Shown here: one piece after another, positions 32,285 through 41,534 of the stretch
Layout of the letters: each line of letters opens with the position of its first letter
Numbering within the stretch: position 1 is the first letter of the stretch
From: UBA2241 sp963777895
GTDB lineage: Bacteria; Actinomycetota; Thermoleophilia; UBA2241
Reading direction: 5' to 3'
Length of the DNA: 64,000 bases
Assembly: GCA_963777895.1 (NCBI GenBank)
Contig: CAVZSF010000006.1
Coordinates: 62,001 to 126,000, forward strand
Translations under genes and position numbers: made by a program
The notes under the pieces: generated by a model
The model's input: only the letters and a program-made list of their open reading frames with translations
Database searches by the model: none
What the model was told of the DNA's origin: nothing

Positions 32285-33653
32285 GACCGCGCCTCCTTCT
32301 GCCGTCGCGCCGATCACTCCCGCGACGGCATCGACGAAGGCGTCCAGCTCGGCCGGCGTGCGCTTCTCCGTGACGGCCACGAGCAGCACGTCGTCCAGGC
32401 CGGGCACGAGGCGGCCGGCGTCGAGGCCGGCGAGGAAGCCCTGCGGCAGCAGGTCCTCGATGAGCCGGCCGGCCGGGACCGGCAGCCTCACCGCGAACTC
32501 GCGGAAGACGGGTCCTTCTGTGTACGCCGCGACGCCCGGCAGCGCGAGCAGCCGCTCGCGCAGGTAGGCGGCGCGGCGCAGGCACACCTCGGCGAGCTCC
32601 GGCAGGCCCTTCTTGCCCAGCCATGAGAGGTAGACGACCGCGGCCAGCGCGTTCAGGGCGTGGTTGGAGCAGATGTTCGAGGTGGCCTTCTCGCGGCGGA
32701 TGTGCTGCTCGCGTGTCTGCAGGGTGAGCACGAAGCCACGCCGTCCCTCGAGGTCGCGGGTCTCGCCGACAAGGCGCCCGGGCAGGCGGCGCATCAGGTT
32801 CCTGGTCACGGCCATGAAGCCGAGGCCGGGGCCGCCGAAGTTCATCGGGTTACCGAGCGACTGCCCCTCGCCCACGACGATGTCCGCGCCGGCTTCGCCG
32901 GGCGGCGCGAGCAGGCCGAGCGAGAGCGGATCGACGACGGCGATGAAGAGGGCACCGGCGTCGTGGGCGACGGCCGCCGCGGCGGCGAGGTCCTCGAGGC
33001 CGCCGAAGAAGTTCGGCTGCTGCACGACGACGGCCGCGGTGTCGGCGTCGACGGCGGCCCGCAGGGCGTCGAGGCCGGTGCAGCGCGCCTGCGGCGAGCT
33101 CCACCTCGACGGGCTGCGGGCCGTAGGCCGCCGCCATCGTGCGCACCACCTGGCGGTACTCGGGGTGCACGCCGGCGGAGAGCACGACGCGCCCGCGCCG
33201 CGTCTGCCCGCCGGCGAGGATCGCCGCCTCGGCGAGCGCCGTCCCCGCGTCATACATCGACGCGTTGGCGACCTCCATGCCGGTCAGCTCGCAGATCGCG
33301 GTCTGAAACTCGAAGATCGACTGCAGCACGCCCTGACTCCGTTCGGGCTGATAGGGCGTGTAGGCCGTCTGGAACTCGGACCGGCTCGTGATCGCGTCGA
33401 CCACGGCCGGGACGTAGTGGTCGTAGATGCCGGCGCCGAGGAAGGAGACCAGCTCGCTCGCCGGCGTCGTGCGCGCGGCCAGCGCGCGCAGGTCGGCGAG
33501 CAGCTCGACCTCCGACAGGCCGGCCGGCAGGTCGAGCGGCCGCGTCATGAGGACGCCGGCGGGGACCTCGGCGAAGAGGTCCTCCACGCCGGTGGCGCCG
33601 ACGGCCGCGAGCATCTCGCTCAGGTCTTCAGGGGCATGCGGTACGTAGTCCGT
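32285..33653 (-). CDS. gcvPA: Glycine dehydrogenase (decarboxylating) subunit 1, frameshifted
   Basis: The conserved N-terminus reads DYVPHAPEDLSEMLAAVG, then GAGIYDHYVPAVVDAITSR and YTPYQPERSQGVLQSIFEFQ, all standard for GcvPA. The frame breaks near 33081-33095 and resumes in another frame at CTGLDALRAAVDADTAAVVV. No ATG/GTG/TTG precedes the conserved N-terminus in frame. The best start is ACG at 33653, six bases after GGAG, or a miscalled ATG. The downstream frame has no stop before gcvPB and reads straight into its ATG. An ATGA-type overlap would be expected, so another indel may lie near the 3' end. Together with gcvPB it makes the alpha/beta P-protein. Confidence 0.82.
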
Positions 33654-33760
33654 GGGTCACTCCAGTCGCTCGCGCACGTCACCCGACGTGCCTGCTTCTT
33701 CTTCCTGCCGCTTCCGTTGTCTCTGCTCTGGGCCGCCTTCGCCGGCCGGGTCCGCTCCCG

Positions 33761-34153
33761 TCAGGCTTGCTCGAGGAAGGTCTTGTAGGCCTCGACGTCC
33801 ATGAGGTCGTCCAACTCGCCCGGCGCGCTCATGCGCACCCGGATGAGCCAGCCTTCACCGTAGCAGTCGTCGTTGAGGAGGTTGGGCTCGTCCTCGAGGC
33901 GGCCGTTCACGTCGACGACCTCGCCGCTGAGCGGCGCAAACACGTCGCTCACAGCCTTGACCGATTCGAGCTCGCCGTACGTGCCGCCCGAGGTGACCTG
34001 GTCACCCACCGACGGGAGGTCGACGTAGACGATCTCGCCGAGGGCGTCCTGCGCGAACCACGTGATGCCGAACACGGCGTCTTCGCCCTCGATGCGTACC
34101 CAGTCGTGCTCCTTGAAGTAGCGGAGCTCCTGCGGATAGGTCTCCTCGGCCAT
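33761..34153 (-). CDS. gcvH: Glycine cleavage system H protein
   Basis: 130 residues. The lipoyl-lysine motif GELESVKAVSDVFAP is intact, preceded by the hammerhead-domain strands EHDWVRIEGEDAVFGIT and followed by the conserved ENPNLLN-like EPNLLNDDCYGEGWLIRV. Lipoylated GcvH shuttles the aminomethyl group between P-, T- and L-proteins. A GGGGAGGA site precedes the ATG. It is the first gene of the operon and lies about 100 bp downstream of a terminator-type hairpin and a glycine riboswitch on the same strand. The usual neighbour gcvT is absent. Confidence 0.95.
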   Translation of the reverse strand: MAEETYPQELRYFKEHDWVRIEGEDAVFGITWFAQDALGEIVYVDLPSVGDQVTSGGTYGELESVKAVSDVFAPLSGEVVDVNGRLEDEPNLLNDDCYGEGWLIRVRMSAPGELDDLMDVEAYKTFLEQA

Positions 34154-34249
34154 GCTGTCCTCCCCGTCGACGCCGGTCGTTGCTGCAGCCTTTCCTTGCC
34201 ACGCCGGGCGAAAACGCTGCGGCGCCCGGGCGACCGGCCTCCTTAACGC

Positions 34250-34280
34250 AAAAGGACAGGGCGGCTATGCCACCCTGTCT
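34250..34280 (-). terminator. Riboswitch expression-platform terminator
   Basis: On the minus strand GACAGGGTGGC pairs with GCCGCCCTGTC around an ATA loop and is followed by CCTTTT. It lies 20-60 nt after the glycine aptamer and about 100 nt before the gcvH ATG. That is where a transcription-control hairpin belongs. Glycine binding would be expected to prevent its formation, as in known ON-type glycine switches (inference). Confidence 0.8.
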
Positions 34281-34315
34281 GCGCCGGCTGCACGCTTCAC
34301 GGCGTGCCGGCTCAT

Positions 34316-34420
34316 CCAGAGGTCCGTCGGGCCCGCACTCCGTTTGCCTGAGAGTTTCGGCTCCTCACGGCGCCTTGCCCCTTCGGCGCCCGTCACCCCC
34401 CGAGGGGCGCGGGCTCTCGC
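34316..34420 (-). promoter_or_regulatory. Glycine riboswitch aptamer upstream of gcvH
   Basis: The minus strand shows the conserved glycine-aptamer core in order: GGGCGCCGAAGGGGCAAGGC, then GGAGCCGAAACTCTCAGGCA followed by AACGGA, then GGACCTCTGG. The ends GCGAGAG (34414-34420) and CTCTGG (34316-34321) close the P1 stem. A trailing GGATGAGCC follows, as in single-aptamer types. Only one complete aptamer is visible. It senses glycine and controls the gcvH-gcvPA-gcvPB-lipoate operon. Confidence 0.92.
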
Positions 34421-34461
34421 GCGGCCTTCATCCGGACGCCTCGCGGTCGCTCGGCCCGGCC

Positions 34462-34490
34462 ACTGTAGCACCGCCCCGGTGGCCGGGCAA
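34462..34490 (-). promoter_or_regulatory. Promoter of the glycine cleavage operon
   Basis: The minus strand has TTGCCC (34485-34490) and TACAGT (34462-34467) separated by exactly 17 bp. They lie 42 bp upstream of the 5' edge of the glycine aptamer. Transcription would start near 34455 and include the entire aptamer. Confidence 0.7.
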
Positions 34491-34537
34491 CGCGACCGCC
34501 GATGGCCTCAGATGCCCTCGTTTGCCGTGCCCCACGA

Positions 34538-34565
34538 TTCACACGTGTACGTCATGGGGTAAACT
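34538..34565 (+). promoter_or_regulatory. Promoter of the cold-shock gene
   Basis: TTCACA (34538-34543) and TAAACT (34560-34565) are spaced 16 bp on the plus strand, back to back with the glycine-operon promoter. A start near 34572 gives a 5' leader of about 120 nt before the GTG at 34692. Long leaders are typical of cspA-type mRNAs. Confidence 0.55.
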
Positions 34566-34691
34566 GCATCCACTGTTTGCGCCCCTCCGCGTATCCCGCC
34601 TTGAGTGTCGCGAGCAGCGCTATGTAGACGAGCGCGCCAACGTCGGCACGAACAAGGCCACGGGACCCGCTCATTCACCAGAGGAGTCGTT

Positions 34692-34889
34692 GTGGCTCAA
34701 GGCAAAGTGAAGTGGTTCAACCTCGACAAGGGCTACGGGTTCATCGAGCAGGAAGAGGGCAAGGACGTGTTCGTCCACGTGACCTCGCTCGCCCCGGGCG
34801 TCACCAACCTGCAGGAGAACCAGACCGTGGAGTTCGAGGTGACCCAGGGCCAGAAGGGCCCGCAGGCCGCCAACGTAAAGCCGGTCTGA
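34692..34889 (+). CDS. Cold-shock protein (CspA family)
   Basis: 65 residues, one cold-shock domain. RNP1 is KGYGFIE and RNP2 is VFVHV, with the leading GKVKWFN. It binds single-stranded RNA/DNA and acts as an RNA chaperone. The GTG start has AGAGGAG five bases upstream and gives the normal family N-terminus MAQGKVKWF. It is monocistronic: a long leader before it and a strong terminator 20 bp after it. A second family member lies at 61316-61522. Confidence 0.95.
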   Translation: MAQGKVKWFNLDKGYGFIEQEEGKDVFVHVTSLAPGVTNLQENQTVEFEVTQGQKGPQAANVKPV

Positions 34890-34909
34890 GCGACTGACTG
34901 ACCACTTCG

Positions 34910-34954
34910 GGCGCCGGGCGGCGCGGCCACCGGCCGCGCCGCCCGGCGCCTTTT
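34910..34954 (+). terminator. Intrinsic terminator after the cold-shock gene
   Basis: GGCGCCGGGCGGCGCGGCC pairs with GGCCGCGCCGCCCGGCGCC around an ACC loop and is followed by TTTT. It lies 20 bp after the stop codon. The remainder of the gap to 35364 (about 410 bp) contains several GC-rich inverted repeats, for example near 35070-35095 and 35100-35130. It holds no gene or riboswitch that I recognise. Confidence 0.9.
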
Positions 34955-35364
34955 GCGTCTCTTGAGGGCCGCCTCTTGCGGGCTCTCCCCCGCGGAGGGC
35001 AGCCTCGCCCCGGCTGACCTGTCGGCAAGGACTTGAGGCGAAGAAGACGAACCGGATGTCGGCCGGCTCGGGGGCGAGCCGGCCTCTCCGGGAGGCGGGT
35101 CTGGGCGACGGCCCAGCCCGCCTCTCACCATCAGACCCTGGCCTCTCCAGACTCGGCAGGGCCCTCTTCGCGCGGCCATGACCGGCAGGACGCACCTCCG
35201 TCGAAACGGCGCAACAGTGTAGGTGTACCAAGTCGCGGAGACCACTGACGCAGGAAGAGCCGTCACGAGTCCTCAGGTGGGGCGCGCCGTCACGGGTCTC
35301 GCGGAGGGGCGCGCCGCCAAGGCGATCGCTGGGCGCGGGCGGCCGAATGACGAGGGAGAGGCAA

Positions 35365-36801
35365 ATGCACCGCCGCACCACATCCATAGCGCTGCTGATG
35401 ATCGTCGTGGCGCTGGTGGTCGCCGGCGCCGTCGCGCTGGCGACGCCTTCGACAGCCGCCGCCAGCGCCACCCAGCTCACACGCTACCCGTACCTGACAG
35501 ACGTCGTCAGCAACGGCACGGCGTACAATGCGACGCTCAACTGGGCGACGAACCAAAGCCAGAGCACCGGCTACGCGACCTACGGGCAGCTGGGCGTCGA
35601 GTCCGACGCGGCACACCGCGCGAACGGGAGCAAGACCTCGATCACGGTCAACGGCGTGCCCGAGTATCAGTGGAAGGCGAAGATCACGGGGCTGTTGCCG
35701 GGGACCGCGTACGCCTACCGAGTCCTGTTCAGTAACCCGACCTTCGACCTGCTCGCGCCCGATGGGTCGCCCACGTTCACGACGCCTCCGCTGCCCGGCG
35801 GAGCGGGCCCGTTCTCGTTCGCCGTGTTCGGCGACTGGGGCGCGACCGACTCGACGGGGGCCAATCCAGACCAGGCGAACCTCATGACGCAGATCGCGGC
35901 GAGCGGCGCCTCGTTCGCGCTCAGCACCGGCGATATCGGCTATTCAGGCGGAAGCCAGACCAACTACGGCGACCTCTTCCAGACCGGCGCCAACGTCTCC
36001 GGGGTCTTCGGGCCGTCCTTCTACAAGTTGGTCGGGGACGGCATCCCGATGTTCCCCGCGCCCGGCAACCATGGCTTCACCTCCACCTTCTTGAACATCT
36101 GGCCCCAGCCCACGGCCCCCGTGCTCTCTGGGGGGAAGTACCAGATGGACACGTACAGCGTGCCCGGCACGAAGACGGCGAGCTACCCGTCCATCTGGTA
36201 CGCCTTCACCGTGGGCGATGCGCGCTTCTACATCCTCACGGCGGCCTGGGCCAACTCGAACGTCGGCGACGGCACGCTCTACTCCAAAGACTACGCGGCG
36301 CACTGGCTGCCGAGCTCGCCCGAGTATCAGTGGCTCGCGAACGACCTGGCGACGCACCCGACAGCACTCAAGTTCGCCACGTTCCACTTCCCGATGTACT
36401 CCGACAACAAGTCCGAGACGACGGACTCCTATCTTCACGGTCCTGGGAGTCTTGGCGAACTGCTGACGCAGTACGGCGTGCAGTTCGTCTTCAACGGCCA
36501 CGCGCACATCTACGAGCGCAACTACCAGATGCCGGGTGAGAGCTTCGTGTCGTACGTGGCGGGCGCCGGCGGCGCGCCGCTGGAGCCGCTCAGCACGACG
36601 AGCCCGTTCGACGCCTACGGACTCGGCTGGGGCAACACGAAGAACAAGGGCTACGCGACGGGATCCGCACCGCTGCCGACCTCGAAGGCACAGGTTTTCA
36701 GCTTCCTGCTCGTGACGGTCGACGGGACTCAGGTGACGGTGACGCCCATCAACTCGCTGGGCCAGCAGTTCGACGTCGTCACCTACCAGCCCCAGTTCTG
36801 A
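35365..36801 (+). CDS. Secreted purple-acid-phosphatase-like metallophosphoesterase
   Basis: 478 residues. A signal peptide (residues about 8-33) is followed by a fibronectin-like N-terminal domain (NATLNWATNQSQSTGYATYG). The metallophosphoesterase domain has the metal ligands in order: FGDWG, STGDIGY, PGNHGF, ATFHFPMYS and FNGHAHIYERN. This is the purple acid phosphatase subclass, which hydrolyses phosphate esters outside the membrane with a binuclear metal site. The ATG at 35365 was chosen over one at 35347 because GGGAGAGG precedes it. The gene is monocistronic and ends in a UUCG-capped hairpin shared with the convergent LuxR gene. Confidence 0.88.
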   Translation: MHRRTTSIALLMIVVALVVAGAVALATPSTAAASATQLTRYPYLTDVVSNGTAYNATLNWATNQSQSTGYATYGQLGVESDAAHRANGSKTSITVNGVPEYQWKAKITGLLPGTAYAYRVLFSNPTFDLLAPDGSPTFTTPPLPGGAGPFSFAVFGDWGATDSTGANPDQANLMTQIAASGASFALSTGDIGYSGGSQTNYGDLFQTGANVSGVFGPSFYKLVGDGIPMFPAPGNHGFTSTFLNIWPQPTAPVLSGGKYQMDTYSVPGTKTASYPSIWYAFTVGDARFYILTAAWANSNVGDGTLYSKDYAAHWLPSSPEYQWLANDLATHPTALKFATFHFPMYSDNKSETTDSYLHGPGSLGELLTQYGVQFVFNGHAHIYERNYQMPGESFVSYVAGAGGAPLEPLSTTSPFDAYGLGWGNTKNKGYATGSAPLPTSKAQVFSFLLVTVDGTQVTVTPINSLGQQFDVVTYQPQF

Positions 36802-36825
36802 CCGCAGTTGCGGCGGGGCACCCGC

Positions 36826-36867
36826 GCCGGAGCCGGCCGCGACCTTCGGGTCGCGGCCGGCTCCGGC
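36826..36867. terminator. Perfect 19-bp hairpin with TTCG loop between convergent genes
   Basis: Bases 36826-36844 pair exactly with 36849-36867 around a TTCG tetraloop. It sits between the stop of the phosphatase (36801) and the stop of the LuxR regulator (36869). No T-tract follows on either strand, but a stem this stable between convergent stops most likely serves as a two-way terminator. Confidence 0.7.
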
Positions 36868-36868
36868 G

Positions 36869-39100
36869 TCACGTTGAGGCTGGTGGCTGAAGCAGCAGGC
36901 CCAGTTCGACGGCCCTCGCCACGACTTCGGACCGACGCCCGGCGTCGAGCTTGCGGTGCAACGCCTTGATGTGGCTGCCCACTGTGTTAAGGGAGACCCC
37001 GAGACGCTCGGCGATCTCCGCGGCCGTCAGATTCGTCGGGAGGAGATCGAGGACGCGGATCTCGGCCGGCGACAGTGGCTCGACGTCCGATCTCGCCTGG
37101 AGCAGCCGCTTCACGGCCTCGATGCGGCGTTCGAGCCCCGGCGCCGGCGCCCACCGGTCAAGGAGCGTCCTCGCCTCGCCGAGATGGATTCTCGCGGTCG
37201 CCACGTCGCCGCGGTCCGTCGCGGCCTCGGCCACAAGCAAGGCGGCGCGGACGACCAGCCACGGGCAGAGGTCCTTGTCGAGCTGACCCCACACCTCGCG
37301 AAGGTCTCCGGCTGCGTCCTCGTCGCCTTCTCGCGCGCACAGGCGGTCCCGCGCGAGCCGCGCAGGCACGCTGGGCAGATACCCGCCAAGCTGGTAGGAG
37401 GCGGCGCGCCGCGCGGCCTCCTGCGCGTACTCGCGCGCCTCGTCCCAGCGCCCGGCATCGCCTGCCAGCAGTGAGAGATCGCCGAGCGCGGCGAGCTCCA
37501 CCCAGTTGTGCAGGCCTTCGGACGAGAGCGCGGCACGCTGCAAGGCGGCGACGGCGGCCGCGTCGTCGACGCCGTCGCCGCAGACGTACTCCGCCACCCC
37601 CAGCAGCAAGCAGGCGAACCCGTACCAGGGGCCGCGGCCGGCCTCGTCCTCGAGGCGCACGGCCAGGCCGGCATCGTCGCGCATCCGGACCGGGCCGTCC
37701 GGCGCCAGCAGCGCGCGCACCATGGCGAGCGAGGATGCGGCTGAAGCGGCGAAATCGGCCGCGGGCGGGCCGGCGGCCGGCGCATCCAGGCCGGCGAGCA
37801 GGCCGCGCGCCGCGCCGGCCTCGCCGGTGAGCGCCAGAAGCCAGGCGGCAGCCGTCCGCAACGAGACGCGCTCGCGGATCTGGTCGCCCGTGAAGCCTTC
37901 CAGCCACCGGCGGGCCGCCCACACACGACCCGAGCGGTAGTAAGGCCACCAGGACGCGGCGACCAGGTCCCCGGCTCGCTCCACCTCCCCCGCGGACAGC
38001 CAGTGGTGCAGCGCTTCCGGCACGAGCTCCTGCCCGGCGAACCACTCCGCCGCGCGCCGATGGAGGGCAGGGACGAGGCGGGGCTCCCGGCGTCTGAGCT
38101 CGGCCCGCAGCAGCTCTCCAAAGAGGTGATGGTAGCGATACCACTCGCGACCGTCGTCCAGCGGGATCAAGAAGAGATTGTCGTGCTCGACCTCCTCGAG
38201 GATGCGGGCACTGTCCGGCCGCCCCGTCAAAGCGGCGCACAGCGGAGGGCACAGGCGCGGGACGATGGAGGTCCTGGTAAGAAACGCGATGAGCTCGTCC
38301 GGCTGGTCGGCGAGGACCTCAGACGCCAGGTAGTCCGCGATCTCGCGCCGGTCGCCGGATGGGATCGTCTCCGGCCGGCAGTCGCCGGCCTTCCAGGCGA
38401 GGACCGCGAGATACACGCCGGCCGGCCATCCTTCCGTCGCTTCGAGCAGCGCGTCGGCGACGGCCTCCTCGCAGCGGACGTCGCGAAGCGCCAGAAGGTC
38501 GGCGACCTCCGCGCGATCGAAGGCAAGCTGCGGCAGCCGGCGGACCGCGAGCTGGTCCTGTACGCGGAGACGGTGCAGCGGGAGGGCAGGATCGACGCGA
38601 CCCGACACGACCAGGCACGATCCCGCCGAAAGGCCTTCCGCCAGAACGCCCAGCAACTGCCAGCATCGCCGGTCGTGGAGCACATGGGCGTCGTCGAGCA
38701 CGAGGACGAAGGGGGGCGCGGCCGACGCCGCCTTCACCAGCGCCGGCACGACGACCTTCGCGACCGGCGGCTCGGGCAGGGAAAGCCAGGTCAGCACGAT
38801 CGGATCGAGCGGCGCCAGCCGGAGCAGCGCGCGAGCCACGTACTGCAGCAAGGTGACCGGGTCGTTATCGCCGGCGTCCAGCTGCAGCCAGGCGCTCGCA
38901 CGCTCGTCGACTTCGAGCCACTGGCCGATCGCCAGGCTCTTGCCCGAGCCGGCCGGGGCGCTGACCACCACGAGCGGAGCAGTCTCGCCCAGCAGCGACT
39001 CCACGAGGCGGCGGCGGCGGACCGTGTGCGCCGGGCTGCGTGGCAGGTGGAGCTTCGTTTCGTTCGGGATGAAGGCGGGCGGAGCCGCGCCGGCGGACAT
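36869..39100 (-). CDS. MalT-like LuxR-family transcriptional regulator (LAL type)
   Basis: 743 residues. A P-loop ATPase (SAPAGSGKSLAIGQW near residue 48, Walker B FVLVLDDAHVL) of the STAND/MalT class is followed by an all-helical TPR-like middle of about 350 residues. The C-terminus is a LuxR helix-turn-helix (LTAAEIAERLGVSLNTVGSH near residue 705). Such proteins use ATP and an inducer to activate transcription. The start MSAGAAPPAFIPNETKLHLP fits the family's short arm before the ATPase. An in-frame ATG at 39208 is less likely. No target operon is obvious next to it. Confidence 0.88.
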   Translation of the reverse strand: MSAGAAPPAFIPNETKLHLPRSPAHTVRRRRLVESLLGETAPLVVVSAPAGSGKSLAIGQWLEVDERASAWLQLDAGDNDPVTLLQYVARALLRLAPLDPIVLTWLSLPEPPVAKVVVPALVKAASAAPPFVLVLDDAHVLHDRRCWQLLGVLAEGLSAGSCLVVSGRVDPALPLHRLRVQDQLAVRRLPQLAFDRAEVADLLALRDVRCEEAVADALLEATEGWPAGVYLAVLAWKAGDCRPETIPSGDRREIADYLASEVLADQPDELIAFLTRTSIVPRLCPPLCAALTGRPDSARILEEVEHDNLFLIPLDDGREWYRYHHLFGELLRAELRRREPRLVPALHRRAAEWFAGQELVPEALHHWLSAGEVERAGDLVAASWWPYYRSGRVWAARRWLEGFTGDQIRERVSLRTAAAWLLALTGEAGAARGLLAGLDAPAAGPPAADFAASAASSLAMVRALLAPDGPVRMRDDAGLAVRLEDEAGRGPWYGFACLLLGVAEYVCGDGVDDAAAVAALQRAALSSEGLHNWVELAALGDLSLLAGDAGRWDEAREYAQEAARRAASYQLGGYLPSVPARLARDRLCAREGDEDAAGDLREVWGQLDKDLCPWLVVRAALLVAEAATDRGDVATARIHLGEARTLLDRWAPAPGLERRIEAVKRLLQARSDVEPLSPAEIRVLDLLPTNLTAAEIAERLGVSLNTVGSHIKALHRKLDAGRRSEVVARAVELGLLLQPPAST

Positions 39101-39595
39101 CGCTGCAGCAGTCTGATCGCCGGTGTGACGGAGCGCATCACGCTCCTGCCACCGTCGCCCCCCGTTGCTCCCCACGGTCACCCCGAACCAGCCGGGACAT
39201 CCCGGCATCCGGCGTTGTGGTCGGAACCGTACTATCTGTGCACTTCAAGGGACCGGTCAAGGCATCGCCGTTGTCAGGCGGCGGCGCCAACGGCCCGGAC
39301 GGGCGGCCGCGTCGGGGGGTCAGCGGCCGCCCGCGGGTCGGGGCAGGCGAGCCGGTCACGCTGCCCTGCCTGTCCCATGCCCCAGTGCAGGGGGTCGATG
39401 AGGCCGGCCGTTCTGGGGCCAAGCGGACCGGTCGGCCGACTGGCGTAGCACGCCGGCCGACTCAGCCTAGCGCTCTGACCCGAGCTCGTCCTCACCAGAA
39501 TCTGGTGATTGGCCAGCGGGAGCCGCGGGAAGGTCTCGTTCCGTTACCACCGGTAAACTGAAGCGTGATGTCAGCGGCCGACGGAGGAACGCATC
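39101..39595. other. Intergenic region without a recognised gene
   Basis: This 495-bp divergent gap lies between the LuxR regulator and a lipoprotein gene and must hold both promoters. TACTAT near 39229 and GTAAACT near 39553 on the plus strand resemble -10 boxes but lack convincing -35 partners. A short open frame at 39217-39561 has no homology-like features, no ribosome-binding site and biased Gly/Arg/Pro content. I do not call it a gene. Confidence 0.5.
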
Positions 39596-40160
39596 GTGAG
39601 AATGAAGACGCTGAGGCAATCCGGGGCAGTCGTGGCCTTCGTCGTCATCCTGTCGGTGCTCCTGGCAGCGTGCGGGGGATCGGACACCAACAGCAGCGAG
39701 GCGTCCGCGACGCCGACCCCGTCGGCGAGCGGTCTCGGCAGCGGGATCGCCGCCCTCAAGGCCTACCTCGACGAGGTGAAGCCGATCGCCGCCGATGTCG
39801 GTACGACGATGGACGCCCTCCCGGGCGCCGTCAAGGGCCTGAGCAAGACGCCGGACGATACTTGGTCGACGGCGGCGGACAACCTCAACGAGATCGCCCT
39901 GCAACTGGGCCAGGAGACCGGCAGCCTCCAGTCCTTGACGCCGCCCGCCACCCTGCAACCCGTCCAGGACAAGGCGGTCGCCGCGCTCGAGCGGGCACAG
40001 GGCTCCGTCGAGAAGATGGCCGACGGGCTCGACAGCCGTGCCCAGACCTCGGCCACGAGGCGGGCGAAGATCCTGGCGAAGGTCGAGGATCTTGCAGAGT
40101 CAGCTGTCGGAGTTGAAGACCCAACTGACGGGCGGCATCGAGTCGCTCATGGGCCAGTAG
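39596..40160 (+). CDS. Lipoprotein of unknown function, one frameshift
   Basis: About 187 residues. The N-terminus is a lipoprotein signal with lipobox LLAAC (Cys near residue 25), then a Ser/Thr/Pro linker and a helical domain (IAALKAYLDEVKPIAADVG, later AALERAQGSVEKMADGL). The helical part looks like a four-helix or coiled-coil bundle. An extra T at about 40091-40093 breaks the frame. Restoring it gives a good ending, LSELKTQLTGGIESLMGQ and stop at 40160. The GTG start has GGAGGAA upstream, and an ATG two codons later is possible. A strong terminator follows. Function unknown. Confidence 0.7.
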
Positions 40161-40183
40161 AGCCGCGGCCTCGCGAAGGCGAC

Positions 40184-40225
40184 GAGGGGGCGGGTGGCGC
40201 CGAGGCGCCACCCGCCCCCTCTTTC
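40184..40225 (+). terminator. Intrinsic terminator after the lipoprotein gene
   Basis: GAGGGGGCGGGTGGCGCC (40184-40201) pairs perfectly with GGCGCCACCCGCCCCCTC (40204-40221). CTTTCG follows. It begins 24 bp after the corrected stop at 40160, which supports that stop. Confidence 0.8.
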
Positions 40226-40290
40226 GTCGCTGCCGATCACGCCGTGAGCGCGGCCGCACCGCCGCCGGCTGGCGCATGGTCGGGGCGCAG

Positions 40291-41515
40291 TCAGGGACGG
40301 GTGATCGTCCCCTCGCCGTCCATCCGGTAGGTGTGGTCGAAGTCCTCTCTCGAGAGGCGTTCGACCATGTGGGCCGTCGTGTTGCTCGGGTCGACCTCGG
40401 GCACGCCGGGGTCCACGAGGCGCAGGGAGAGCCAGCGTCCGCCGTGGATCCGCCCCTTGGCGTCGATCCTCACCGTGAGCAGCCCGGAGAGGCGCAGCGT
40501 GCCGGCCACTCCGAAGTTGTCCCAGCCGGCGAAGTTCCCCAGTGAGTAGGCGATGAGCCTGTCCTTGTAGCGCTCGATGCCGCGCACGACGTGCGGGCCC
40601 GACCCGACGACGAGGTCGGCGCCGGCGTCGACGACGGCGTGCGCGAAGGCCCGCGGGTTCCCGCGGTTCTCGCCGAAGGCGTACTCGGTACCGGCGGGCG
40701 TGTGCGTCTTGTCGGCGCCCTCAGCGCCGGCGTGGATCACGACGACCACCACGTCCGCTTTGCCTGCCGCTCGCCGCACGAGCTCCTGCGCCCCCGGGAT
40801 GTCGTTGATGTTCGCGTTCCAGTAGTAGGGCGAGAAGGCGAGCACCGCGACATCGACGCCGTCCACCCGCGTGACCGTGACCTGGCCGGGCAGGCCTGTG
40901 TACTTGATCCGGTTCCTCCGCAGAGTGGCCTTGGTCTGCTCGAAGCCGCTGGTGAGGTAGTCGTGGGCGTGGTTGTTGGCGACGCTCACGAGGTCGATGC
41001 CGGCCCAGCGCAGCGCCGGCGCGAAGGACGGTGGAGCCTGGAAGGCAAGGCAATACTGCGAGTCCTTACCATCGCACTTCGAGGGCCCCGGGTCCGAGTA
41101 GGTGCCCTCGAGGTTGGCGATCATGAGGTCGGGGGCGCGCAGCTCGTCGCGCACCTTCGCGAACAGGGCGCGCCCCTCGTCCGGCGGGTTCCCGTAGCTG
41201 GAGCCCGGTGTCGTGTCACCGACCCAGCCGATCTCGATGACCGTCGGCTCGGCCGTCGAGGTGCTCGACGACGGCGAGGCGGACGGCTTCTTGCTCACCT
41301 GGGCGAGCGGGCTGGGCTCCGGGGCATCCGCCGGGCCACCCATACCTGCCGAGCAGACCGGCCGCCCAGACCGCGCCGGCGACCGCCGCAAGCGCCACGA
41401 CACCGAGAAGCGGCACGAGCAGGCGGCGGCGTCTGCTGCCCCGCGTGCGGTACACGTTGACGGGAGCGGTGCCTCGGCGTGCGGGGCGGCGCCGTGTGGG
41501 GCGAGTCGGGGTCAT
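40291..41515 (-). CDS. CapA-family metallophosphoesterase-like protein, one frameshift
   Basis: About 407 residues if one extra base near 41345 is ignored. The N-terminus (MTPTRPTRRRPARRG and one transmembrane helix around LLVPLLGVVALAAVAGAVWA) lies in one frame. The rest, from GGPADAPEPSP on, lies in another. Conserved CapA (PF09587) motifs are present: GDTTPG, NLEGTYSD, ANNHAHDYL, IHAGAE, GSGPHV and YSLGNF. Family members act in poly-gamma-glutamate or capsule-related pathways as membrane-anchored enzymes. Substrate here is unknown. It follows murJ by 19 bp on the same strand, which supports an envelope role. Confidence 0.82.
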
Positions 41516-41534
41516 GCCACAGGAATGTCGGCGC

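Noticed and set aside
34956..35364. Possible second riboswitch (c-di-GMP type) upstream of the phosphatase
   Set aside because: GACGCA-like words occur, but the conserved GGCAAACC and GGACGCAAAGCC core of such aptamers is absent.
39217..39561. 114-codon frame in the gap before the lipoprotein gene
   Set aside because: No ribosome-binding site, Gly/Pro/Arg-biased composition, and it overlaps the likely promoter region.
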